A stretch of DNA of 64,000 nucleotides from contig VTPC01004488.1 of assembly GCA_011009095.1 (NCBI GenBank), positions 61,495-125,494 of the forward strand. The letters are read 5' to 3'. The notes below the pieces were generated by a model. The model was not told the origin of the DNA and did not search any database. It saw only the letters and a list, made by a program, of their open reading frames with translations. The position numbers and the translations under genes are program-made. The DNA is from Ignelater luminosus. Its lineage: Eukaryota > Arthropoda > Insecta > Coleoptera > Elateridae. Numbering within the stretch: the first letter of the stretch is position 1; each line of letters starts with the position of its first letter. This document shows positions 23,381-34,600 of the stretch, piece after piece.

Positions 23381-24739
23381 CTAATCTTCTATTTCTTCAA
23401 GAAAGTACAGAAACGAATCATTCTCATAAGTTGGAAAATAAAATCTACAAAATAAAGATAGCATAAATATAATAAATAAAATGTGCTTTTCAGTACTTAC
23501 TCTGGCTGATCAAACACTTTTAAATCAGGCAAACAATAATGTTTGTCTTTCTCCATGTGAGTATCAAGAACCGCATTATTTTCAAAATCAGCATCGCAAT
23601 ATATACAATGTAATTTATGAATTTGTCTTCTAACATAATTTACAAATTTCACTTTTTGGTAAAAATCTAAATGTTTGGTGATTGTGTAGAAATTAAAATG
23701 ATGTTTACTTGTCATATGTAGACAAAGTTTATTAATATCAGTCTCTTTCAGTGTACAAAACAGGCAAACTATGGATGTATCAGCTTCATTCCAACCATTA
23801 TATTCCTCATCCGAGTTATCTTGTGTACCTTTATAAATAATTGATTACGTTTTTCTCCTATAAAAATAAAGAACTTACCACTTTGTTGAGGAATATCAAC
23901 ATCAACCTCTTTTTCGATATTATGCCATTTACGATCAGGATCCAAATAGTTAACAGCATAATATCTATCATACGATTGATTAGAAGGGTGTATACGTTTA
24001 TGTTGCTTCTTTCGCATATGTTCTTTGAGAGTAACTCTATCAGGAAATGTTTTTTCACAGTATAAACATTGTAATGTTTCTAGTTTCTCTGAAATCCTTT
24101 GTAGTAGTTCATCAATATAGACAAGATTCTGTGGATTTCCTAAACGTATATTGTGATCTTCCGACAGATGAGTTAGATAATCACACCGTCTTCCTTTCAA
24201 TTAACTATTTTTAATATAACAGTGCTTATTTGATTAAAGAATAACATACCTTTAAAGTTCAGTTTGCAAAATAAACATTGTTTAGAAAAGTTGTCATCAT
24301 TCCTTTCAAAATCCTGCATTTGCAACATCTTTTCCAGTTTCAGTCTATGTCTCAGATCTTTATCATCTTTAGAAAGAGTGGAAAGAACAAAATATTTGGA
24401 AGATGTAAGAGATATGGATATAGCAGGTATAATCTGTTCTATTGGTGTTTTTGCAAATTTTTCTCTCCAAAATGAGATATACCTTGAAATAGATGACATT
24501 AATTATTGAATTTTGGACACTTTTTCATTCAATTAACCTTTCAATACTTACTCGGGAAGATTATCTATGTTTTGGGCATCTTCGATAACTAAATTATGAA
24601 CTTCAAAAACGTGTTTCAAAAATGTAGGTAAACACAATTTAAGATTAAAACTATCATTGCATAATAAACATTTTGTTTCATAGTTGCTGTCATTATCATT
24701 ACTCTCGGAATTTTCTTGGAATGCAAGAGGACCAAACAT
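23381..24739 (-). CDS. ZNF277: Zinc finger protein 277 orthologue
   Basis: Minus-strand coding exons: 24739-24552, 24482-24250, 24193-23879, 23828-23501 and 23444-23381, in frame to 375 codons plus stop. A 5' non-coding exon probably ends at 24811 and joins 24746. Five C2H2-like units are visible: KCLLCND..FLKHVFEVH, CLFCKLNF..THLSEDH, CLYCEKTF..EHMRKKQH, CLFCTLKE..LHMTSKHH and CIYCDADF..THMEKDKH. The family signatures YDRYYAVNYL, FYQKVKFVNYVRRQ and YFPTYENDSFL match vertebrate ZNF277 closely. The human protein is about 450 residues, so this one is shorter, mainly at both ends. It is a nuclear/nucleolar zinc-finger protein by family. The acceptor before exon 24193 (TTGAAAG) has a poor pyrimidine tract but is the only one that keeps the finger spacing. 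It is divergently arranged with ALG3. Confidence 0.93.
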
Positions 24740-25397
24740 TCCTTTGCTGCACACAAAAAGCAATAAGATTATATTATTTAACCCTATCTAAAATCTAACA
24801 ATCGACCAACCTGAGACTGTGACATCTGTGATTTGACAGTTCCGCAAGTGATGGTGTCAGAATTTAATAATAAAGCGATGTTGTCTAATTGGCGAGGCAA
24901 TTCGGTGGTTCATATTTATAATAATAACTAGTATATTAAAGGAACTCTAGTTCATAAATCATAAAAAGATGTGCCTGGTTAGCAAAACAAATAATACTTC
25001 CTGTGAAATAACGTTACGTTCAACGCCACATGTTTCTTCAAATTTACAATCTGTTATTCAATTAGGAATAAATCATTTATTTTTTGTCCCTAGCTCTGAT
25101 TTATAAATCATTATTTGGCAACGACGCTGATCATTCGAAATGTTAATAGCGGAACTTTTAAAAGAATATTGATGGTTATTTTGTAAATAAAGTTTATTTC
25201 GACATTAATAATCAAAAAGTAAAAATAGAGAAAAGGAGCAAACACTTAGTAGCGAATTGCTTCGATTGTAATACAAGCTTTCAAAAAGGCAAATATCAAA
25301 TTTGAAACGTTCATGTGTTCCACAACATAACCTTGATAACCTTAAATACGATAGTTACATAACCTACAAATTTTATACTTGCGTGTATTGAATCAAA
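24740..25397. promoter_or_regulatory. Divergent intergenic region between ZNF277 and ALG3
   Basis: About 650 bp separates the two start codons, which face away from each other. Minus-strand sequence CTCAG|GTTGGT at about 24811 is a plausible donor for a 5' non-coding exon of ZNF277, with a 64-bp intron to 24746. Both promoters must lie here. No TATA box or factor site can be assigned with confidence. Confidence 0.45.
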
Positions 25398-26785
25398 ATG
25401 CCCAAAAATAAAGTGAAACAACATAAAACTGAACAAAATATAATATCAGTCAGTTATATAAAGCAATATGCAAATAAGGATTTTGTAATAAAGTTATTAA
25501 CTAATCCTGAATACTTAAATATTACTTGCTGGGGCTTAATTGTGTTCGAACTATTTCTAAATATATTTATTATACAAAATGTTAAATATACTGAAATTGA
25601 TTGGGTTGCTTATATGCAGGAAGTAGAAGGTTTTCTAAATGGAACGCTAGATTACAAAATGTTAAAAGGCGAGTATTTTATATTTTAATCTAGTTTCATG
25701 TCTTAACAGTGATAATTACAGGTGATACAGGACCATTAGTATATCCAGCAGGTTTTGTATATATCTACAGCATTTTCTACTTTTTAACTTCAAATGGAAA
25801 AAATATCATTTTAGCTCAATATCTATTTTTAGCAATTTACATTGCACAACTATATTTTGTATTTAGGATATATCAAAAGACTGCAAAAGTGCCACCATAT
25901 GCATTAATAATCAGTACAATGACTTCATACAGAATACATTCAATATACGTATTGCGGTTGTTTAATGATCCCATTGCTGTATTACTGTTTTACATCAGTT
26001 TAAACATATTTTTGTCTAATAACTGGATTTTAGGCAGTATCTTTTATTCGTTAGCTGTTTCCATTAAAATGAATATACTTTTATATGCACCTTGTTTACT
26101 TATTGTATACTTAACTAACTTAAGTCTTTTGAAAACATTTGTAAATCTTTGTGTATGTGGTCTTGTACAGTTAATACTAGGAGCACCCTTTTTGTATACA
26201 AATCCATTGGGTTATATTCAAGGAAGCTTCGACTTGGGCAGGATTTTTGAACATAAATGGACTGTAAATTACAGATTTTTAAGCAAGGATACGTTTGAAA
26301 ATCGTCGATTCCACATTGCATTATTGGTTTTGCATGTTACTTTATTATTAACATTTCTTCCACTACTAAGAAGATATTTATCAAGTTATGCTAAATTAAA
26401 TTGCATTGCGAGTGATATTCAAAATAGCATTCGTTCAAAAAAGGAAAAAAGTCGACAAAATAAGAATAATGAAGTAACTGATATGGAGCAATACAGTATA
26501 AATTTCAATAAGAATGCGCAATTATTGGTATTACCACTTTTTGTAACAAATCTAATTGGTGTTACCTGTGCAAGGTCGCTACATTATCAGTTTTATAGTT
26601 GGTATTTTCATAGCCTTGTATATCTAGGATTTTGTACAAATTATCAAAAACCAGTTATTTTCTTATTGTTAGCAGTTATTGAACTATGCTGGAATACATA
26701 TCCAAGTACTGATTTATCAAGTGCTATATTACATGTATGCCATGCTATTTTATTGGGTGGCATTTATAAATACATGAAAAAATAA
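25398..26785 (+). CDS. ALG3: Dol-P-Man:Man5GlcNAc2-PP-dolichol alpha-1,3-mannosyltransferase (ALG3)
   Basis: Two exons, 25398-25668 and 25722-26785, joined to 444 codons plus stop; human ALG3 is 438. ALG3 adds the first lumenal mannose to the lipid-linked oligosaccharide at the ER membrane, using dolichyl-phosphate mannose. Visible family marks are [21 protein letters not shown] (about residues 66-86), the junction motif [35 protein letters not shown] and, near the C-terminus, FARSLHYQF-like [19 protein letters not shown]. There are about ten or more hydrophobic membrane segments. The 53-bp intron starts with GC instead of GT (AAAAG|GCGAGT) and ends in ATTACAG. Only this junction gives the conserved KGDTGP. 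It is convergent with the seven-finger gene (322 bp between stop codons). Confidence 0.95.
25669..25721 (+). other. ALG3: GC-AG intron in ALG3
   Basis: The donor is AAAAG|GCGAGT and the acceptor TTACAG|GTGATA. Alternative GT donors nearby (GA|GTATTT) lead to an in-frame stop with every available acceptor. The conserved LKGDTGP motif spans the junction. Confidence 0.85.
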
Positions 26786-27106
26786 GTGAATGTTTTTCAT
26801 TTCTTCCAAATCCCCTTTCTTTAACATTTTCTTTTTTAACTAACTATATCTCTTTTAATCCCTTTTGTGTGTTTACATAAAGAGTTGACCACAAAATAAA
26901 TATATCCACCAATTAAAAGTAGTTCATAACACTTTAAAAAGGTAACATTACAATAATAAACCAATAAAACTATGTTTTATTATACAGTACAATCACCACA
27001 ATAAAATAAAAAAAGAAAATTACAGAGGTGACCATTATAATAAACAAAACAAAAAGATCTAACTACTAATGATGGTTAAAATATCTAAGATTAGTATCAT
27101 TTTATG
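26786..27106. other. Overlapping 3' region of two convergent genes
   Basis: It holds the 3' UTR of ALG3 (AATAAA near 26896) and the minus-strand 3' UTR of the zinc-finger gene. It is short enough that the two transcripts may overlap at their 3' ends. Confidence 0.5.
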
Positions 27107-30100
27107 TTATTGCTGTTGTGGTTGGTTTATGTGTTTTTGTACAATATGTCTGGTGAGTGATGAAACAAAACTATATGAGCATCCACAAATATCACAGCGA
27201 TGTAATGCACCTGCACCACGATGAATCTCAGCGTGTCTTACTAAATTTGAATGACGAGAAAACTCTTGACCACATACTTCGCAGCGATATTGTTTTACAG
27301 GGTCGTGTATTCGTCGATGGAAATTAAGATCCCCCTGATTAACAAATGCTCGACTGCATATATCACAAGTATATGCTCTAATACCAGTATGAATTAAAAG
27401 ATGCTTTCGTAAACTAGATTCATCTGTAAATCTTTGAGCACAAACTGAACACTCAAGTGGTCTCAGTGATGGATCATGTACGGTAAGATGTCGTTTTAAA
27501 CTACCTGCGGTATTGAAAGATTTTGAGCATTGTGGACACTGGTACCATCTAAAACAAATATCAACATTAAATATTCATAAAAGAAGAATAAACTCCAAAT
27601 ACCTCTCATCTGTAGCGTGTATTTTTCGATGACGCTGTAACATAGTATGATTAACAAAATGTTTATCACAAATATCACATTTAATTGGTTTTTCAGAAAG
27701 ATGAACATTATTTACATGTTTTCTCATTTGTATGCCTGTTTTGAATTCTTTGTTACATATACTGCAACGGCTCTCAGATTGTTGAGGACTTAAGTTTACT
27801 CTAGTCGATTTCTTTCCATTCTTATCAACTGTTATGGTAATAGTTACGGATGCAGTCTCATCATAAGGAGCCCACACATCTTCCATTTCTAAAGCATCTC
27901 TACCTTCATCTGCATCACAATCATCATCTCTAATTTCTTCATTTCCAGAAGCAGCAATAATATCCGAATCATGATTTATTTCTTCCTCTTGTTTTTCATT
28001 CATGGATGATGAAACTTAAAATAGGATATCATGCATTGCAGAATTTTCAATCTGTTTAACATTAGCTTAGAAATTTTTGCATTATCCTCACTCCAACATC
28101 CTAGTTCAGTTTAGTACCGATCAACTTACGGTACTGAACAATTGAATACTATTTCCCATTGTATCTTCTAGTAAGGACAATGTGGTAAAAACTTCTAAGC
28201 AATGGATCAATTTTTCTATAGTATTAATTTAAATCATCAAATCATATTCTATAATAATCAAAGATTGTTTTACCTTGCTCCTCAGATCCATTTTCATTTA
28301 TATTCCCGTTATTATCACCATTCTCTTTTGTTATATTACTATTACCATTATGTAAAACAAAAGTCCACTGTTGACTATCAGGATTTTCTATATCACACTG
28401 AATAAGTTCCATATGTCCATATACGTATGACACAGTTCTATTAAACTCGTCTGCATTACGATCGTATGTCTTTTCTACTAATTTTACTACTAAATTCTTA
28501 TTTTGTAAACTACGCTGTACCGTTTCCATGTCCATTAAACCTGCTAACGTTTTTCCAATGTTATAATCAAAATTCTCACGAGTAACTAAATGTTTCTTAA
28601 TAATTATTTGTGGTTGCACTGTACTTTCATCTTGACTGTCCCAATTTAATACTGACAATTTACTACTAACGTCCTGTGAATCAGCAATTAATCCTAAATC
28701 CTGAAACAAAAAATTTGCTTTAAATATTACACTCATTAGGTGAAACAAAATGCTATTAAATACTAGGGATTGACCGATACCGATATATATATACAGTGTG
28801 TTCAAGATAAGGATGCACAGCATGGGGATCTTGGAAACGGTAAGAGATACAGCATCGGTTAAATGGGATGCAAGTTGACTATTTATAGTACCTTTTTGTT
28901 GACATTTGTGAAATCTAGATATCTTGGATAGTTTCAGATATTTAAAAAAAAGTAGATTTCTCAATTTTCGTTATTTTTTCTTTTATTTATTTCAAGAGAT
29001 ATGGGAAAACTGCAACCACTTTTCCGTTTCCACTTTTTGTTCTCTATTAAAATACGCTAAATTCCTGTACGTTTTGGTTTCGAGTAACCATCATCAACCT
29101 CATTTTTTTAANNNNNNNNNNNNNNNNNNNNNNNNNNNNNNNNNNNNNNNNNNNNNNNNNNNNNNNNNNNNNNNNNNNNNNNNNNNNNNNNNNNNNNNNN
29201 NNNNNNNNNNNGATTCTAATGATGTAAACATGATAGGGTTATTTTGATTTTTTATGCTATAAATTAATGCTTTCTGCAGTACTCTGGCCTGCACGATCAC
29301 CTGATCTAACACTGTTAGATTTCTTTCATCTGGGGTTATGTTAAGAATCATGTGCTCAACTAAAATCTTGAAGATGAACAGCAATTATTACAGTTGGTCA
29401 CAGCAGCGTTCAACACAAAAAAATCAAAACCAAAATAACCCTATCATGTTTATATCAATAGAATCGTGACAACAAGAGCTATTCAAAACAATTTTCAATT
29501 GTTTTTCTGCCTATTTAAAAAAATGAGGTTAATGATGGTTACTCGAAACCGAAACGTTGTACAGGAATTTTGTTAGCATATTTTAATAGAGAACAAAAAG
29601 TGGCAATGGAAAAGTGGTTTCAGTTTTCCGATATCTCTTCAAATAAATTATAGAAAAAATAATAACGAAAATTGAGAAATCTACTTTTTTTAAAATATCT
29701 CTGAAACTATCCAAGATATCTAGATTTCACAAATGTCAACAAAAAGGTACTATAAATAGTCAACTTGCATCCCATTTAACCGATGCTGTATCTCTTACCG
29801 TTTCCAAGATCCCCATGCTGTGCATCATTATCATGGACACACTGTATAAATAAAAAAATAAAAGAAAATAAATAATTTAAGCTATTGATTAAAATAAACT
29901 AATCATATAATTTAATTATAATAAGCTTTAAACTTTTCTAATCACATATTATTCTAGTAAATTGGTTACAGTATTGTGTGACAGTTAAACAGTCATGGTT
30001 GTGATGTTCACTTTTTGTGCTCGTTACATATTTTGTTACTGTTTGTGTGATCTGGTAATCTTTGGTGGTCTTTTTTGTGTTAGAGAGAATTTTTTTTTGT

Positions 30101-33100
30101 AGTTGTTGCGAGTTCACATGGATAGTTTGGTAATCTTTAGTTAGTGGGTTGATGAAATATTTAATTATTTATTATTGCAAGCGGGACACAGGTATAGCTG
30201 TTTTCAAATTTATTTTTAATTTCTAATTGTAAGGTAATGAACTTGTACAGTTGTCATTTGTATTACTGATTATTTAATTTCCAAGTTTTTCTTGCACCTT
30301 TACATGTGAAATTCAAACAGGTAGCCGGGTGTAGCTAGTCGATGCTAATTATTTATTTCTTTCTATTTTTATTTGAAGTTACCTCCTGTAGAGATGAACT
30401 TTATTTAATTGGACTAATTATTTAATTAGGTTTGGGTGCGGAAGTAGATCAAATTATGAATTTTTATCATACTAGCTCATTTGTAAACCCTATCAGTTTC
30501 TTTTCATTTAATATTTGAATAGTAATTATAATTATGCATTTCGTTTAGGTGTTTGAAACTTGAAACTTCTTTTTATTTTATTACAATTGAAATCTTAACT
30601 TATAGAAATGCCTTGTACTGAGATTTGTTTGTGTCTGAAATAACCTACAAATACAACAAGTAATATTTACATTGGATACGGCATCTGAGTGGTTCAAGTG
30701 TTGTGTGCATTGCGCATAGTATTATAAACGAAACAAACCTGTAATCAAGATTTAAATAATAGAGGTATCAACGGCACAAATTATGTAGAGTAAATGTATA
30801 TTACACTGAAATAACTTATTTTGATTCATTAATTTCTCCAAACATGTCCCTCCTCATATTGTACCTGCCCATATCCTTATAAGAGATATAAACAGAAACA
30901 GCTGATATTTGTAGGTTATAGTGCACATAAACATTCAATGGGTAGCTTATGTTTTAGGCGCTTCCATAGTTAAGAGTTCAGTGGTTAGTACAATAAAATT
31001 TTTTTGCTGCTGCTACTCCAGAATTTCTTATTTCTTATTACTAATCTAGAAAGAATTCACAAGCTTTTAAACTCATTTACTAGATTGAGGCAGTTTTACT
31101 TCCAAATTGAAGAATCAGCTCCCACCAACAATGATGTGAATGGGGTAGGAGGCAAAAACCTAAAACGTCCTCGACTTGCTCATTACTTTATATTCATACC
31201 TTGTTCTCATCTGTTGTTAATGACACATTTGATATATATGAAGTCATCTCTGAACCAACTTGATCATTTTGTACAATTTTTGTGTTTGATATTTCTGCCT
31301 CAGTACTCTGAGTCTCTTCAGTACAGATATTTTCATCCTTTTTTCCTCCAACTTCAACGCGTACAATCTTGCCAACAATTCTTTTTCCATTAGATGTTTT
31401 ACCAACAATGATTTTCTTGTTAATGAAACTTTCATTTGGTGTACTATTTTTATTTACTTTTTTATTTACACTCTGACTTTCTTGAAAGCTATTAGTCCTT
31501 CGTCGCTTTTTTGTATTATATGTAAGACATTGATTAGTTACATCAGCTGCTGCTAAGCGTCTTTGTAATTTATCAAAATAACTATCAAGTGTGACGGTTT
31601 GACCTGTAATTAGATTTCTTCCAGTAATCTTATCTAAATCTACTGTAGAAGTAGCTGATGGGGCATCGTCCATGGTAATTGACTGCTGAAATGCTTCAAG
31701 TCTTTCTTGTAACTGCTGATTTTGTTCATTATTCTCTATACTACAATGAACAGCATCTACAATGTCTAACGTCTGCAAATGTAATTTTCCATTTTTCAAA
31801 ATTGCATATTGATACTGTGGTTGTTGCTGCTCATTAGTTGCTATGATGATCTTATCGGTACCTTTATACAAGACAAATTAATATTCAACAATAAATAAAT
31901 AATAAATATAATACCTGTTTCATCTTGTACTTGCAGAAAATTATTTTCAATACTACTATCATCATTTGTTTGTTCATCTTGGTAATTCTGTATGTAATTT
32001 GATTCTAACTTAAAATGCTTCACTATTGCATTACTCTCATCTTCTACAACTTCATCTACAATATTCGTATTTTCAGAACTATCGCCTCCATCTTCAAATA
32101 CTTCTGATTGATCAGTAAATTCACCAGAATAATAAATAATTGGTTGTCCAACTACCTCTTGAATTTCATCAGTTTCTTGTGTGTCTTCATCTGTAACTGT
32201 TATTACAATATTATTGAAATATAACGCTTAAAATAATTTTTTACTAACCAACATTATTAATGATGTATTGTTCAAAATCTCCTTGATCATCTTGTAAAAT
32301 AACAGCATGTCCACCAACAGGTATGACATATTGTCCTTGTTGTACAAATATAGTAGGTGTTCCACCTTGTATCTATGAAATAAATAGATAATAATAAATA
32401 AATCAGTGAATTTAGAACTCTAAGGCATTTTGCCATCTTTTTCTGTACATTTTATGTTTGGTTTTGAGAAACAACAATATTAATATTATAGAACGGTGAT
32501 TATTATTCAACAAATGTAAGTTAAACATAAGTTAAAACAGACATTATGCCTGGTTTTACTACCTGTGGTTTTGGACGATAATTGAATATGCCACAGAAAA
32601 AATGTAGACTTTAAATTTTGAAAGAGCTATTTAAGAATTTATTATGCATCTGTTATGTACATACTTCAAGTGGAAATAGAAATTCCTTAAGTTCATTAAA
32701 AAATTTTCTTGCAAGAAAATGTAATACAATTTTAAAGATAAGACACAAGGAAATGAATAATGGTGAAGTTCTCAATAATAAAAGTAGAATAACACTTTAA
32801 AATAAATTGAAAAATGGAGAAATGTGCATAATAAGCAAACTCTGGCATTTATTGAAAATGTCAAATGATGAGGTTATTGAAAAATTGTTTTGCTTTCTCT
32901 TAATGCTTGTGGTTGGCATAAGCGAAGTCTAGTCCTAATAATTTTCTCCCTTCTTAAAATTGCTAAGACCTTGTAGCCCCCTGTAAGAAATAATGGCTAT
33001 CTCAATTGAAATTCACCCAAGTGGACTTTGATAACTACTCCAAAGCCAGGGTTAATCCAAGATCACTTTTTGTAAATGCTTCTAGTGATAATTAACATGC

Positions 33101-33586
33101 AAACCAACTATAGCTCAGTCCGAAGCAGTCACGATTCAATTGTTGGCAGGAGGCTACCTTAAATCTTTATAGTTAGGCATTTCTAATCATAAGTAATAGC
33201 GACTCACTAAAGTAAATCTGCTAAATCTATGAGCTGCAATTCTATCTTAAATACAGAATAATTCCACATTCATGATTACTAAATGTGGGAAAGGGAGAAT
33301 TGCAAACATCCTCTAAAAACACGGCAACAAAGAAAGAAATCACATGCATGGAAATATGATGTACATAAATTTGAAGTTCAAAATAAATTAAAGCTTAATT
33401 AGAACTAAAGCAAAACAATTTGAGATCTATCTAAGGCAACCTTTAAAGCAGGTTTTAAACTATCGAAGTATGACTCACATTCAAATTATATTCTTCTTCA
33501 TTATTTTTTAATTGTAGGATATCACTTCCAACATCAATAAATTTAATACTTCCATTTTCAATGACCGAATGATTGACTGAAGTCAT
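27107..33586 (-). CDS. C2H2 zinc-finger protein with seven C-terminal fingers
   Basis: Minus-strand coding exons: 33586-33479, 32372-32249, 32196-31915, 31861-31200, 28700-28274, 28014-27603 and 27548-27107. All junctions keep frame, giving 818 codons plus stop. An acceptor (CTTGCAG) just before the ATG shows a 5' non-coding exon upstream. The N-terminal two thirds are acidic, Q- and N-rich, with one basic patch (NTKKRRRTNSF) that could be a nuclear localisation signal. A conserved-looking block, DLDKITGRNLITGQTVTLDS followed by YFDKLQRRL, lies before it. The last 260 residues hold seven fingers: CSICNKEF, CDICDKHF, CPQCSKSF, CSVCAQRF, CDICSRAF, CEVCGQEF and CDICGCSY, with TGxxxYxC-like or shorter linkers. 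A DNA-binding transcription regulator is likely. I cannot name an orthologue. The 2.5-kb intron at 28701-31199 contains a transposon and the assembly gap. Confidence 0.88.
29112..29211. other. Assembly gap, exactly 100 N
   Basis: A run of exactly 100 N, a usual placeholder for a gap of unknown size. It lies in one arm of a near-palindrome, a structure that often breaks assemblies. The right arm (about 29470-29520) predicts that only about 50 bp is missing. Confidence 0.97.
29240..29420 (+). pseudogene. Mariner-superfamily transposase C-terminal fragment
   Basis: From 29285 the sequence encodes WPARSPDLTLLDFFH and, after a one-base shift, LWGYVKNHV. The pattern W-P-x-R-S-P-D-L-T-x-x-D-F-F-x-W-G-x-x-K is typical of insect mariner-like transposases around the last catalytic acidic residue. 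Only this piece survives, with a frameshift and a stop. Confidence 0.7.
30588..30938 (+). repeat. Dispersed repeat copy 2 (empty-site copy)
   Basis: It matches 16066-17064 outside the MITE at 16358-16920. At the matching position it reads AATAACTTATTTTGATTCAT with a single TTA, the uninterrupted form of the insertion site. It lies in the long intron of the minus-strand zinc-finger gene. Confidence 0.8.
32820..33270. repeat. Piece of a dispersed repeat in an intron
   Basis: A stretch around 33035-33085 (ACTCCAAAGCC, GGGTTAATCCAAGATCACTT) recurs inverted at about 40165-40225 in the peptidase gene intron. Only about 50 bp of clear similarity is seen. Family unknown. Confidence 0.35.
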
Positions 33587-33844
33587 TATCCTGCAAGTAT
33601 TTTATTCTTCTCAAGATATGTACCAGGAGGGATATATCTAAAATGCGATAAAAACTGTAACTCGTCTGAGTTTTAAATGCCATTCTTGAATAAGTAATAA
33701 ATCGTGAAATAAATAATATAGAAGCAATTTTTTTATCGTAACTTCCAAATAAAAATATTTACATGACAAAATTCGAAATTTCAATCGGTAAATGAACTAA
33801 CTTACCGCAAACGACAGCAAGTTAACACCCAATCGGTATTTTAG

Positions 33845-33895
33845 AACAAAATGGCGTTACCGTAACCAATTTTTATACAGAAATGGCGGGTCTAT
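33845..33895 (-). promoter_or_regulatory. Two ATGGCG motifs upstream of the seven-finger gene
   Basis: AAAATGGCG (33848) and AAATGGCGGG (33881) lie 260-300 bp upstream of the start codon, on the strand opposite to the gene. They resemble YY1/Pho-type sites often found near insect and vertebrate promoters. This is motif resemblance only. Confidence 0.3.
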
Positions 33896-33899
33896 CATG

Positions 33900-34600
33900 A
33901 TAACTTACTTTTAATATGAATTATAATTGCAACTGTTATATTATTAAACAGTTTCATTAGATTTTTGATATAGTAATGAATATATAAATTGGTGGTCGAT
34001 AATACTTAATTTTTAATATGAAAATACAATAAAATTGTAAAAATCCTATTAGCACCCCTGCCATCTCTTAAGAAGTACAGCTATTAATACAGTACAGTGT
34101 AAACTTAGTTGCCTAACAATTAGGGGGTTGATTTGATATATTTTCCAAGCTTTTTATTCAAGTCAATTGCAACGACAAAAAAGCATTACTGCTATAATTA
34201 GAAATCGATATATAGGTTTTTGATAGCCCCAAGTTTGTAACCATGCAAGTGGTTTACGTTTATATTATATGGATCTTTAGCTATAATTTAAAGAAACCAG
34301 AAAAACTGGCACATCAAAGATTATTACCGCTGTGTTATGGATCTTATTTCATAATTTCTAAATCAGGGGGTTTAACAGAATACTATAAAAATATCATTAG
34401 AAAAAATTTAAAAAGTATACAAAAGACCGCTGAAGAATTACTACAAAATGGAATCCAAAAACATTGTAAAATGCTAAAATTCATTTGAAAATTTAATTTT
34501 TTAAACCCTCTCTGGAGAGAAGTTGTATTAGTAGGAATTTGGGAATTCTATTGAAACACTTGTTTTTAGAACTTGTCACAAAAATAAGATATTACATACT
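33900..34600. other. Intergenic AT-rich DNA
   Basis: A chance open frame of about 80 codons on the + strand (34243-34488) has no recognisable domain. Nothing else is supported. Confidence 0.35.

Larger units (their letters stand above)
28794..29844. mobile_element. Long-arm foldback transposon, Tc1/mariner type, in a zinc-finger gene intron
   Basis: It starts CAGTGTGTTCAAGATAAGGA and ends with an inverted copy (TATCATGGACACACTG), flanked by TA on both sides. The two arms are inverted copies for over 400 bp, for example ATCTTGGAAACGGTAAGAGA on the left and its complement on the right. The loop (about 29245-29420) holds a transposase fragment. The 100-N gap at 29112-29211 lies in the left arm. 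A single arm of the same family occurs at 49143-49553. Confidence 0.85.
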
